Origin: Actinomadura coerulea
GTDB lineage: Bacteria > Actinomycetota > Actinomycetes > Streptosporangiales > Streptosporangiaceae
Length of the DNA stretch: 64,000 bases
Assembly (NCBI RefSeq): GCF_014208105.1
Contig: NZ_JACHMQ010000001.1
Coordinates: forward strand, 1,302,001 to 1,366,000
Reading direction: 5' to 3'
Within the stretch, counting starts at the first letter, position 1. Each line of letters opens with the position of its first letter. Of the stretch, positions 55,479 through 63,661 are shown piece after piece. The position numbers were made by a program, and so were the translations under genes. The notes under the pieces are model-generated. The model saw only the letters and a program-made list of their open reading frames with translations. It ran no database searches and was not told the origin of the DNA.

Positions 55479-56776
55479 CTGAGAAGTTGTGGCACATCGA
55501 GCCGTCGGGCCCGCTTCGCGGGGACGTCACCGTGCGCGGGGCGAAGAACGCGGTCAGCAAGCACATGGTCGCCGCGATGCTCGGGGACGGGCCGAGCACG
55601 ATCGGCAACGCGCCGGACGTCGGCGAGGTCGGCATCACGGCGGGGATGCTGGAGCACGTCGGGATGACCGTGGAGCGGTCCGGCGGCGACGTGACCGTCG
55701 TGCCGGGACCGGTGTCGGACCCGAGCGTCGGCAAGGCGTTCACCGGGCTGAACCGCATCCCGATCCTGATGCTGGGCCCGCTGCTGCACCAGGCGGGCGA
55801 GGCGTTCGTGCCGCTGGTCGGGGGCGACCCGATCGGGCGGCGGCCGGTCGACTTCCATGTCGAGGCGCTGAGGGCCTTCGGGGCGGAGGTGTCGCTCGCG
55901 GCCGACGGGATCCACGCGCACGCCACGCGGCTCGTCGGGACGCGCATCGAACTGCCGTACCCGAGCGTCGGCGCCACCGAGACGGTGCTGCTGGCGGCGG
56001 TTCGGGCCGAGGGCAAGACCGTCATCCGCAACGCGGCGACCGAGCCGGAGATCACCGAGCTGGCGCTGTTCCTGCAGCGGATGGGCGCGCGGATCTCCTT
56101 CGCCCCCGACCGGCGCATCGTCGTGGAGGGCGTCGAGCGGCTGAGCGGCGCGCAGACGCGGCTCGGCGGCGACCGGATCGAGGCGTTCTCCTACCTGGTC
56201 GCGGGCCTGGTGACGGGGGGCGAGGTGCGGGTGCACGGCTGCCCGCAGGACCGGCTCGTCACCGCCATCACGACGCTGACCAGGATGGGCGCCGAGTTCG
56301 AGATCACCGACGACTGGATCATGGCGTCCGCGCCCGGCGGCCTGCGTCCCGCGGCGGTGCAGACCGACACCCACCCCGGGTTCGCGACGGACTGGCAGAC
56401 GCCGCTGATGGTGCTGTTCACCCAGGCGGACGGCATGTCGGTGCTGCACGAGACCGTGTACGAGAACCGGCTCGCCTACGTCCCGGCGCTGCAGAGCATG
56501 GGCGCGGAGATCGAGGTCTACGACACGTGCCTGGGCGGCCCCGCCTGCCGGTACCACGACACGGCGGCGCTGCACTCGGCGGTGGTGCGCGGGGTGACCA
56601 AGCTCCGCGGCGGCGACGTGACCATGCCCGACATCCGGGCCGGGTTCTCGGCGGTCCTGGCCGCGGCGGTCGCGGAGGGTCCGTCCACGCTGCGGGGCGT
56701 GCACCACATCGAGCGCGGCTACCACCGTCCGGTCGAGCAGTTCCGGGCGCTGGGCCTGTCGCTGCGGGCGGGCTAG
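55475..56776 (+). CDS. murA: UDP-N-acetylglucosamine 1-carboxyvinyltransferase with Asp at the fosfomycin site
   Basis: GTG 55475 gives 433 residues, the normal MurA length. Key features are the Lys24-Asn25 pair in 'VRGAKNAVSKHM', the active-site loop 'PLVGGDPIGRRPVDFH' with Arg122-Arg123, and 'PGFATDWQTPLMVLFTQADG' holding the catalytic Asp. The usual Cys (E. coli Cys115) is Asp118 here, as in Mycobacterium tuberculosis. MurA adds enolpyruvate to UDP-GlcNAc, the first committed step of peptidoglycan synthesis. Some blocks differ from housekeeping MurA (KNAVSKH instead of KNAALP), so this may be a paralogue. Confidence 0.9.
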   Translation: MTEKLWHIEPSGPLRGDVTVRGAKNAVSKHMVAAMLGDGPSTIGNAPDVGEVGITAGMLEHVGMTVERSGGDVTVVPGPVSDPSVGKAFTGLNRIPILMLGPLLHQAGEAFVPLVGGDPIGRRPVDFHVEALRAFGAEVSLAADGIHAHATRLVGTRIELPYPSVGATETVLLAAVRAEGKTVIRNAATEPEITELALFLQRMGARISFAPDRRIVVEGVERLSGAQTRLGGDRIEAFSYLVAGLVTGGEVRVHGCPQDRLVTAITTLTRMGAEFEITDDWIMASAPGGLRPAAVQTDTHPGFATDWQTPLMVLFTQADGMSVLHETVYENRLAYVPALQSMGAEIEVYDTCLGGPACRYHDTAALHSAVVRGVTKLRGGDVTMPDIRAGFSAVLAAAVAEGPSTLRGVHHIERGYHRPVEQFRALGLSLRAG

Positions 56777-57315
56777 GACGGGCCGCCGGAGGCCGGAGCC
56801 GTCCGGGGCCAGGTGAAGGTGAGCGACCCGCCGACGGGCAGGTGGTGCCAGAGCGGCGCCAGCTCCTCCAGCCGGGCCAGGACGCGGTCGACCGCGGGCC
56901 TGTCCTCAGGCGGGATCGGCCGGCGCTCGGCCCACGCGGGGGTCCGGGCGCCGGCGCGGCGGCGCCAGGCGAGGTCGCACAGGCCCGCGAGGTACTCCGA
57001 CCTTCCCATGTCGCCGGGGTCGGACCGGTTGAGGAAGGCCTCCCGCCTCTTCAGCCGGCGCTGCTCCCTGGCCCGCCGCCGCGCGTCGCCGGGCGCCTCG
57101 ACCGTCTCGTTGAAGCCTTCGCCGCCCCCCGCCGCGGCACGTCCGAACACGCCGGACGTGAGGCCCATCTCCGCCTCGACCAGGTAGTGGACGAGATCAT
57201 GCGGGATGTGGTCGTCGTAACCGGGGGCAGGGTCCATCCGGCGCGGTTGCCGGCCCGGGAGGCTGACGACGGTCGCGTACCGGCGCTCACCCGTCCGCTC
57301 GAAGCTCACGTCCAT
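56773..57315 (-). CDS. Uncharacterised conserved protein with HDLVHYLVE motif
   Basis: ATG 57315 gives 180 residues. The recognisable block is 'YDDHIPHDLVHYLVEAEMGL' (about 33-52) followed by 'TSGVFGRAAAGG', found in a family of short actinobacterial proteins. The His-Asp-x-x-His spacing could bind metal. The rest is Arg-rich and helical, with a beta-type C-terminus ('LPVGGSLTFTWPR'). The function is unknown. The stop overlaps murA by four bases, convergently. Confidence 0.75.
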   Translation of the reverse strand: MDVSFERTGERRYATVVSLPGRQPRRMDPAPGYDDHIPHDLVHYLVEAEMGLTSGVFGRAAAGGGEGFNETVEAPGDARRRAREQRRLKRREAFLNRSDPGDMGRSEYLAGLCDLAWRRRAGARTPAWAERRPIPPEDRPAVDRVLARLEELAPLWHHLPVGGSLTFTWPRTAPASGGPS

Positions 57316-57393
57316 CCGGCCAGGCTAGGCCGGAGCCCTCCCGCGCCGCATTTTCTTTTCCTACGGTGGTGATCAGACGCTGGAGGGGGTGCC

Positions 57394-58548
57394 GTGGAGT
57401 TCGACCGGACCGATCCGTACCCGTTCTACGCCCGGGCGCGCGAGGCCGAGGGGCTGACCTTCGTCCCCGAACTGGACGCGTGGCTCGTCGCCCGGAACGC
57501 CGACGCGCGGGCGGTGCTGCGCGATCCGGAGACGTTCTCCTCGGCGAACGCGCTGCGGCCGGACGTGGTGCCGGGGCCCGAGGCCGTCGCCGTGCTGCGG
57601 CCGCTGCCGCAGGGCCGCCCCGTCGTGCTCACGGCGGACGGCGACGACCACCGGCGGGTGCGCGAGCCGCTGACGCGCGGCCTGTCGCCGAGGCGCGTCG
57701 CCGCGGCCCTCCCGTTCATCACCCGCCGGGCCCGGGAACTGGTCGCGTCCTTCGCCGGCGACCACCGCGTCGAGCTGATGGGGCGGTACGCGCGCGTCCT
57801 GCCGGGCGAGGTGATCGGGCACATGCTCGGCATCGACCCGGGCGAGGTGCCCGCCCTCGTCGAGGGCAGCTACCGGGCGGAGGATCTGGTCTTCCGGCCG
57901 ATGACCACGGACGAGCAGGTCGCCGCCGCCGAGCGGGTCGCGGGGATGAAGCGGGTGCTGGACGCGCACGTGAGGGGCCGGGAGCCGGGGGACGACCTGT
58001 GCGGCGAGATGGTGCGCGCGATCGAGCCGCACGGCACGCTGATCTCCAACCTGCAGAACCTGCTGCTGGCCGGGCACCTGACGACGACGGCGCTCATCGG
58101 GACGGCGGTGCTGCACCTGCTGCGGAACCGGGAGCAGTGGGAGCTGCTGTGCGCCCGGCCCGACCTGGTCCCGGCGGCCGTCGAGGAGGCCGCGCGCTTC
58201 GACACGGCCATCCAGGGGTTCCGCCGGGTCACGACCAGGCCGGTGCGGGTGGCGGGTACCGACCTGCCGGCGGGCGCCGAGGTCTTCGTCGCCTTCGCGT
58301 CCGCCGGGCGCGACCCCGAGGCTCACGAACGTCCCGACGAGTTCGACATCACCCGCGCGCCGGCGCGGCACCTGGCCTTCGGGCACGGAGTCCATGCCTG
58401 CCCCGGCTCGCAGCTCGCCCGGGAGCAGGTCCGCGTGACGCTGGAGGAGCTGACCGCGCGGCTGCCGGGCCTGCGCGTGGAGGAGCCGGTGGAGATGCTG
58501 CCGAGCCTGATCCACCGCTCGCCCAGGGAGCTGTTCCTTACCTGGTGA
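57394..58548 (+). CDS. Cytochrome P450
   Basis: GTG 57394 follows GGAGGGGG. The 384-residue protein has the heme-binding loop 'LAFGHGVHACPGSQLAREQ' with Cys336, the ExxR motif in 'AAVEEAARFDTAI' and the 'HERPDEFDITR' region. The I-helix reads 'NLLLAGHLTTTALIGTAVL': Thr230 and Thr231 are present but the usual acidic residue before them is Leu229. P450s insert oxygen using electrons from ferredoxin partners, which are not adjacent. The likely role is hydroxylation of a small lipid or polyketide. Confidence 0.94.
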   Translation: MEFDRTDPYPFYARAREAEGLTFVPELDAWLVARNADARAVLRDPETFSSANALRPDVVPGPEAVAVLRPLPQGRPVVLTADGDDHRRVREPLTRGLSPRRVAAALPFITRRARELVASFAGDHRVELMGRYARVLPGEVIGHMLGIDPGEVPALVEGSYRAEDLVFRPMTTDEQVAAAERVAGMKRVLDAHVRGREPGDDLCGEMVRAIEPHGTLISNLQNLLLAGHLTTTALIGTAVLHLLRNREQWELLCARPDLVPAAVEEAARFDTAIQGFRRVTTRPVRVAGTDLPAGAEVFVAFASAGRDPEAHERPDEFDITRAPARHLAFGHGVHACPGSQLAREQVRVTLEELTARLPGLRVEEPVEMLPSLIHRSPRELFLTW

Positions 58549-58597
58549 TGGCCGAAACCTACAAGACGGGCGCGCCCGCCGCGGCCAGGCTTGGGGC

Positions 58598-59461
58598 ATG
58601 GACCTGACCAAAGCCTCCGACTTCATGGCCCTGCACGCGCGTCCCCTGGACCGTCGCCGCTTCGATCTGCTGACCGGGGAGGGCGACCGGGACGCGCTGC
58701 TCGCCGCGCTCAACGCCTACCGGAACCCCGACGGCGGATACGGCCACGGCCTTGAGCCCGACCTGCGGTCGCGGACGAGCCAGCCGGGCCCCGCGCTGCA
58801 CGCGTTCGAGGTCTTCGAGGAGCTGGCGCCGGTGACGGCACCGGAGGCGGCCGCGCTCTGCGACTGGCTGGAATCGGTGACGCTGCCCGACGGCGGTCTT
58901 CCGTTCGCCCTGCGCATCCCCGACCCCGCGGGCTGTGCGCCGTTCTGGGCTGGCGCGGACCCCGGGACGTCCTCTCTGCAGATCACCTCTGTGGTCGCCG
59001 CCACGGCTCAGCGCGTCGCCGTCCACGACCCGGCGGTCGCGGAGCATCCCTGGCTCGACCGCGCCACCCGCTACTGCCTCGACTCGCTCCGCGGCAAGGA
59101 CACGCTGCACGCCCTGGAGGCGCAGTTCGCCATGTGGCTGGCCGACGCCGTCGAGGACACCGAGGCCGTCGCCCTGCTCGGCGGGCACATCCCGGACGAC
59201 GGCCTCGTGCACGTGGAGGGCGGCCTCGAGGACGAGACGCTGCGCCCGCTCGACTTCGCGCCTTTCCCGGGGCGCCCCGCCCGGTCCCTCTTCAAGCCGG
59301 ACGTCGTGGCCGCCGAGCTCCGGCGGCTCGACGGCATGCAGGAGGACGACGGCGGATGGCGCGTCGACTTCGCGTCCTACTCGCCCGCCGCCGAACTGGA
59401 GTGGCGCGGGTACGCCACCGTCAGGGCCGTCTCGGTCCTGACGCGCAACGCCGAGCGGTAG
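58598..59461 (+). CDS. Prenyltransferase/terpene-cyclase-fold (alpha/alpha toroid) protein
   Basis: The 287-residue protein consists of helical repeats with the 'DGGYGHGLEPDL', 'LPDGGLPFALRIPD' and 'EDDGGWRVDFASYSP' motifs that recur in squalene-cyclase/prenyltransferase-like toroids. The catalytic Asp-rich motif of squalene cyclases (DxDD) is not evident, so it may be a non-enzymatic member, as are many actinobacterial homologues. No signal peptide. It follows the P450 gene by 49 bases in the same direction. Confidence 0.8.
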   Translation: MDLTKASDFMALHARPLDRRRFDLLTGEGDRDALLAALNAYRNPDGGYGHGLEPDLRSRTSQPGPALHAFEVFEELAPVTAPEAAALCDWLESVTLPDGGLPFALRIPDPAGCAPFWAGADPGTSSLQITSVVAATAQRVAVHDPAVAEHPWLDRATRYCLDSLRGKDTLHALEAQFAMWLADAVEDTEAVALLGGHIPDDGLVHVEGGLEDETLRPLDFAPFPGRPARSLFKPDVVAAELRRLDGMQEDDGGWRVDFASYSPAAELEWRGYATVRAVSVLTRNAER

Positions 59462-59538
59462 CCGCCGCCCCGGTGCGGGGCGGGTGCGCGTGGGATCCTG
59501 GGGAGGCAGGCCACATCCGACGGCACCGGAGGCTCCCG

Positions 59539-61140
59539 ATGGACAACGGCCCGGGTCACACGGCGCTCACCCCGCTCGCGTTCCTCGAACGGTCGGCGCA
59601 GGTGTTCCCCGGCAAGACCGCCTACGCCTACGGGGACCGGCGCGCCACCTACGCCGAGTTCGCCGCCGAGACGACCCGGCTGGCGAACGCGCTGCGCGCC
59701 TCGGGAGTCGAGCCCGGGGACCGGGTCGCCTACCTGGCGCCCAACATCCCCGAGCTCCTCGCAGCGCACTTCGCGGTGCCGCTCGCCGGGGCCGTGCTCG
59801 TCGCGATCAACACGCGGCTGGCGCCGGACGAGATCCGCTACATCCTCGACCATTCGGGCGCGAAGGCGCTGGTCGTGGACGCGGGGCTGTATCCGTCGGT
59901 GGCGCCGCTCGCGGGCGGCCTGCCGCTGCTGGTCACCATCCCCGCGGACGGCGCCGACCCCGACCCGGCGGTCGGCGGCATCGGCTACGCGGAGCTGATG
60001 GCGCGCGGCTCGGACGACCCGCTGCCCTGGGCCGTCAGGGACGAGGACGCCGCCATCTCGATCAACTACACGTCCGGCACCACGGGACGGCCCAAGGGCG
60101 TCGTCTACACGCACCGCGGCGCCTACCTCAACGCGCTCGGCGAGGTCGTGCACTCCCGGCACACGCCCGAGAGCGTCTACCTGTGGACGCTGCCGATGTT
60201 CCACTGCAACGGCTGGTGCACGCCGTGGGCGCTCGCCGCGATCGGCGGGACGCAGGTGTGCCTGCGCGCCGTCGTCGCCGCAGAGATCTGGCGGCTCGTC
60301 GACACCGAGGGCGTCACCCACCTCAACGGCGCCCCGACCGTGCTCGTGGCGATCGCGAACGCGGCGGAGGCGCACCCGCTGGAGCGGCCGCTGACCGTCA
60401 CGACGGCGGGCGCGCCCCCGAGCCCGACGATCATCGGGCAGATGGAGGGGCTCGGCGCGGCCATCGTGCACGTGTACGGGCTGACGGAGACCTACGGGCC
60501 GTACTCGGTGTGCGAGCCGCAGCCCGGCTGGGCGGCGCTGCCCGCCGGGGACCGGGCCCGGCTGCTGGCCAGGCAGGGCGTCGGCATGGTCCAGACCGAC
60601 GGGCTGCGGGTCGTCGACGACGGCATGAACGACGTTCCGGCCGACGGGACGACGCTCGGTGAGATCGTCATGCGCGGCAACAACGTCATGAAGGGCTACC
60701 ACCGGGACGAGGAGGCCACCGCGCGCGCGTTCCGCGGCGGCTGGTTCCACTCCGGCGACCTCGGCGTCCGGCACCCCGACGGGTACGTCGAACTGCGCGA
60801 CCGGTCCAAGGACATCATCGTCTCCGGCGGGGAGAACATCTCCACGGTCGAGGTCGAGCGGGCGATCGACTCGCACCCGGCGGTGCTGGAGGTCGCCGTC
60901 GTCGCGGTGCCGGACGACAGGTGGGGGGAACGCCCCAAGGCGTTCGTGGTCCTGCGCGACGGGCGCACCGCCACCGAGGCCGAACTGGTCGAGCACGTCC
61001 GGGCGAGCCTCGCCCGCTACAAGGCGCCCGACACGGTGGAGTTCGTGGCCGAGCTGCCCAAGACGTCCACCGGCAAGATCCAGAAGTTCCAGCTCCGCGA
61101 GCGGGAGTGGGCGGGGCACGACCGCCGCGTCCAGGGCTGA
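59539..61140 (+). CDS. Acyl-CoA synthetase (AMP-forming ligase)
   Basis: ATG 59539 gives 533 residues. The AMP-binding motifs are complete: P-loop 'INYTSGTTGRPKGVVYTHRG', 'VYGLTETYGPYSVCEP', 'WFHSGDLGVRHPDGYVELRD' and the A10 Lys in 'KTSTGKIQKFQLR'. 'MFHCNGWCTPWALAAIGG' and 'HLNGAPTVLVAIAN' are typical of fatty-acyl-CoA ligases of the AMP-binding family. It activates a medium- or long-chain acid with ATP and CoA. It could feed the acyl-CoA dehydrogenase type pathways or a lipid product with the neighbouring monooxygenase. Confidence 0.93.
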   Translation: MDNGPGHTALTPLAFLERSAQVFPGKTAYAYGDRRATYAEFAAETTRLANALRASGVEPGDRVAYLAPNIPELLAAHFAVPLAGAVLVAINTRLAPDEIRYILDHSGAKALVVDAGLYPSVAPLAGGLPLLVTIPADGADPDPAVGGIGYAELMARGSDDPLPWAVRDEDAAISINYTSGTTGRPKGVVYTHRGAYLNALGEVVHSRHTPESVYLWTLPMFHCNGWCTPWALAAIGGTQVCLRAVVAAEIWRLVDTEGVTHLNGAPTVLVAIANAAEAHPLERPLTVTTAGAPPSPTIIGQMEGLGAAIVHVYGLTETYGPYSVCEPQPGWAALPAGDRARLLARQGVGMVQTDGLRVVDDGMNDVPADGTTLGEIVMRGNNVMKGYHRDEEATARAFRGGWFHSGDLGVRHPDGYVELRDRSKDIIVSGGENISTVEVERAIDSHPAVLEVAVVAVPDDRWGERPKAFVVLRDGRTATEAELVEHVRASLARYKAPDTVEFVAELPKTSTGKIQKFQLREREWAGHDRRVQG

Positions 61141-61245
61141 GAACCCTGCCACCGCAAGGGCTGCCGCCGTGTGAGGCGCGGCGGTTCGCGGGAAGTGTCC
61201 TGTGCGCCGGGCATCCGGGCCTCCGGGTGCGAGCGAGAGGGGAGC

Positions 61246-62760
61246 ATGATGCCGCCCACAGACGGACCGACCGGGAACGTGCTGATCGTGGGGGCGGGCC
61301 CGACGGGCCTCCTGCTGGCGGGGGACCTGGCTGCCGCCGGGGTCGGGTGCACGGTGCTGGAGAGCCGGGCCGAGGAGACGACCGGCCTGACGCGGGCGTT
61401 CGCCGTGCACGCCCGCACCCTGGAGCTGCTGGACGCGCGCGGCGTCGCCGACGAGCTGGTCGCGACGGGGACGCGGGCCGGGCGGCTGCGGCTGCTCGGT
61501 TCCACCGACCTCGACATGTCCCGGCTACCGGGCCGCTTCCCGTACGTCCTCGTCACGCCGCAGTACGAGACCGAACGCGTCCTGAAGGAGCGGGCCGTGG
61601 CCGCCGGCGCGGAGATCGTGCACGGTGCCGAGGCCGTGGGGCTCCGCCAGGACGCGGCGGGCGTCGACGTCGACGCGCGGATCGCCGGCGGTGGGGCGCG
61701 GACGTTCCGCGCGTCCTACGCCGTCGGCGCCGACGGCGTCCGCAGCACCGTCCGGCGGGCGCTCGGGCTTCCGTTCCCCGGCCGCGCGGTGGTGCGGTCG
61801 GTGATGCTCGCCGACGTCCGGCTGGACGACGCGCCCGCGGACGCGCTCACCGCGGGAGCCGTCGGCGACGCGTTCGCGTTCGTGGCCCCCTTCGGGGAGG
61901 GCTGGTACCGGGTGATCGCGTGGAACCGCCGCCACCAGGCGCCCGACTCCGAACCGGTCGACCTGGAGGAGCTGCGCACGGTGACCCGGCGCGCCCTCGG
62001 GACCGACCACGGCATGCGGGACGCGCGCTGGACGTCCCGGTTCCACAGCGACGAGCGGCAGGTCCCGCGCTACCGCGTGGGACGGGTCTTCCTCGCCGGG
62101 GACGCCGCGCACGTCCACTCGCCGGCGGGCGGCCAGGGCATGAACACCGGGATGCAGGACGCGGCGAACCTCGGGTGGAAGCTGGCCGCCGAACTGCGCG
62201 GGTGGGCGCCGTCCTGGCTGCTCGACAGCTACCACGAGGAGCGGCATCCCGTCGGGAGGCTCGTCCTGCGCAGGAGCGGCGCGCTGCTGCGGTTCACGCT
62301 CGCCGAGCCCCGCGCGGTGCGGGCGGCCCGCGCCGCGGCGGCGTTCGCGGCGACCCGCGTCCCGCCCGCCGCGCGGCGGGTCGCGGCCGCGGTCTCCGGT
62401 ATCGACATCGCCTACCCGGCACCGCGCGGGTCGCACCCGCTGACCGGGCGGCGCGCCCCGGACGTTCCGCTCGCGGGCGGCGCCGGCAGGCTCTACCGGC
62501 TGCTGGGGGACGGGAGGTTCGTGCTGGTCGTCGCCGCCAACGACCCCGCGGTGACCTACCTGGCGACCAAGCGGTGGGCCGGGCGCGTGCACTGCGCCCT
62601 CGCCGGCGGCGCCACGCGCACCACCGCCCTGGTGCGCCCGGACGGATACATCGCCTGGGCGACCGACGAGACGGCCCCGGACCAGCGCGCCGCGGCGATC
62701 CGCGACGCGCTGGTCCGGTGGTGCGGGCCCGGCGCCGAGGTCAGCGGCGCCGACCGTTAG
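61246..62760 (+). CDS. FAD-dependent aromatic-type monooxygenase
   Basis: ATG 61246 follows GAGGGGAG. The 504-residue protein has the FAD-binding GxGxxG 'VLIVGAGPTGLLLAGDLAAA', the 'SYAVGADGVRSTVRRAL' (DG motif), and 'VGRVFLAGDAAHVHSPAGGQ' followed by 'GMNTGMQDAANLGWKLAA' (GD motif with the second flavin contact). The C-terminal thioredoxin-like region ('RLYRLLGDGRFVLVVAANDP') is that of phenol/polyketide hydroxylases (PgaE/RdmE type). It probably hydroxylates an aromatic or polyketide substrate with NADPH and oxygen. Confidence 0.93.
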   Translation: MMPPTDGPTGNVLIVGAGPTGLLLAGDLAAAGVGCTVLESRAEETTGLTRAFAVHARTLELLDARGVADELVATGTRAGRLRLLGSTDLDMSRLPGRFPYVLVTPQYETERVLKERAVAAGAEIVHGAEAVGLRQDAAGVDVDARIAGGGARTFRASYAVGADGVRSTVRRALGLPFPGRAVVRSVMLADVRLDDAPADALTAGAVGDAFAFVAPFGEGWYRVIAWNRRHQAPDSEPVDLEELRTVTRRALGTDHGMRDARWTSRFHSDERQVPRYRVGRVFLAGDAAHVHSPAGGQGMNTGMQDAANLGWKLAAELRGWAPSWLLDSYHEERHPVGRLVLRRSGALLRFTLAEPRAVRAARAAAAFAATRVPPAARRVAAAVSGIDIAYPAPRGSHPLTGRRAPDVPLAGGAGRLYRLLGDGRFVLVVAANDPAVTYLATKRWAGRVHCALAGGATRTTALVRPDGYIAWATDETAPDQRAAAIRDALVRWCGPGAEVSGADR

Positions 62761-62766
62761 AGGCGG

Positions 62767-63174
62767 TCAGTAGCGCCGCTCCTCGCGGCCGTAGCCGAGC
62801 TCCTCGGCCACGTCGGCGACGTTCTCGTACTCGCGTTTCGGCAGCGTGCGCAGCTGGTCGAGCGCCCCGTCCGGGGCGCCGCCCTCGGCCGCGTGCCGGA
62901 CCAGCTCGTTCGGGCGGGCCGGGTAGCGGACGCCGCTGAGCATCCGGGCCAGGGCGCTGCGGCCCTCCACGTCCCGCGCGCTCATCCCGGGCGGGGAGCC
63001 CTCGCGGTCCCCGGCGGTGGCCCCCGCCGGGTCGGCGGGGTAGTCGTCGGAGAACGGCTCGGTCTCCTTGAACTCCTCGGCGTGGGTGGGGTGGCCGCCG
63101 CTGACCATGCCCTGGGTCTCGCGGCCGATCTCCTCGTCCAGCTTCGGGCCGTGCTTGTCGCTCTTGTCTGGCAT
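62767..63174 (-). CDS. DUF2795 domain-containing protein
   Basis: ATG 63174 follows GGAGGAAGAG. The 135-residue protein is acidic and probably disordered in its first 85 residues ('GPKLDEEIGRETQGMVSGGH'). The C-terminal DUF2795 region is 'PNELVRHAAEGGAPDGALDQ' then 'LRTLPKREYENVADVAEELG'. DUF2795 proteins are small and widespread in actinomycetes, with no proven function; some are stress-linked. The stop lies six bases from that of the convergent monooxygenase gene. Confidence 0.88.
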   Translation of the reverse strand: MPDKSDKHGPKLDEEIGRETQGMVSGGHPTHAEEFKETEPFSDDYPADPAGATAGDREGSPPGMSARDVEGRSALARMLSGVRYPARPNELVRHAAEGGAPDGALDQLRTLPKREYENVADVAEELGYGREERRY

Positions 63175-63271
63175 CTCTTCCTCCCTGCCGTCTACCGGAC
63201 GGAACGTTCCCAGGCGCGCGTGTCCAAACATGCGGGCGGTCGCGCGGCGGCGGCGCGGTACGGTGTGGCGC

Positions 63272-63631
63272 ATGCTGCCGGAAGAGGGCGTGAACGCGGT
63301 CCGGGTCGTGGTCGGGCTGCTGGTCCGCGGCGACTACGAGGAGCTCGAGACCCTCACCGAGGGACGCAGATTGAGCGCCTCGCAGATGGCCGGCGCGGTG
63401 ACCGCGTCCGGGCGCGAACTGATCAGCCCGCCCGACGGCGCCTTCGCGGACCTGGAGGTGACCGCGGTCGAGCAGGTGGCGGACGGCGAGCGCGCCTTCC
63501 GCGTGGCGCTCCCCCTGTGGACCGCGCAGGAGGGACGCTCCGCGCTGGCGCTGCGGCTCACCCTGACCGAGGTCATGGACGGCGTGTGGACCGTCGAGGT
63601 GGACGGCATCGGGGAGGCCGCCGCCGGGTGA
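63272..63631 (+). CDS. Small hypothetical protein (DUF7668-like)
   Basis: ATG 63272 (or GTG 63263) gives 119 residues. It begins with 'NAVRVVVGLLVRGDYEELET' and continues with 'MAGAVTASGRELISPPDGAF' and beta strands 'ERAFRVALPLWTAQEGRSAL'. The alternation looks like a compact alpha+beta fold. It resembles proteins labelled DUF7668 in memory, without certainty. It lies in the divergent position to the DUF2795 gene. Confidence 0.65.
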   Translation: MLPEEGVNAVRVVVGLLVRGDYEELETLTEGRRLSASQMAGAVTASGRELISPPDGAFADLEVTAVEQVADGERAFRVALPLWTAQEGRSALALRLTLTEVMDGVWTVEVDGIGEAAAG

Positions 63632-63661
63632 GCCGGCGCTTTCCGCGGACGGTGCGGCCGG

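Noticed and set aside
57394-62760. A complete biosynthetic gene cluster (P450, cyclase-fold protein, ligase, monooxygenase)
   Set aside because: No core synthase such as a polyketide, peptide or terpene synthase is present, the toroid protein lacks a visible DxDD motif, and the surrounding genes look like ordinary metabolism; co-location may be chance.
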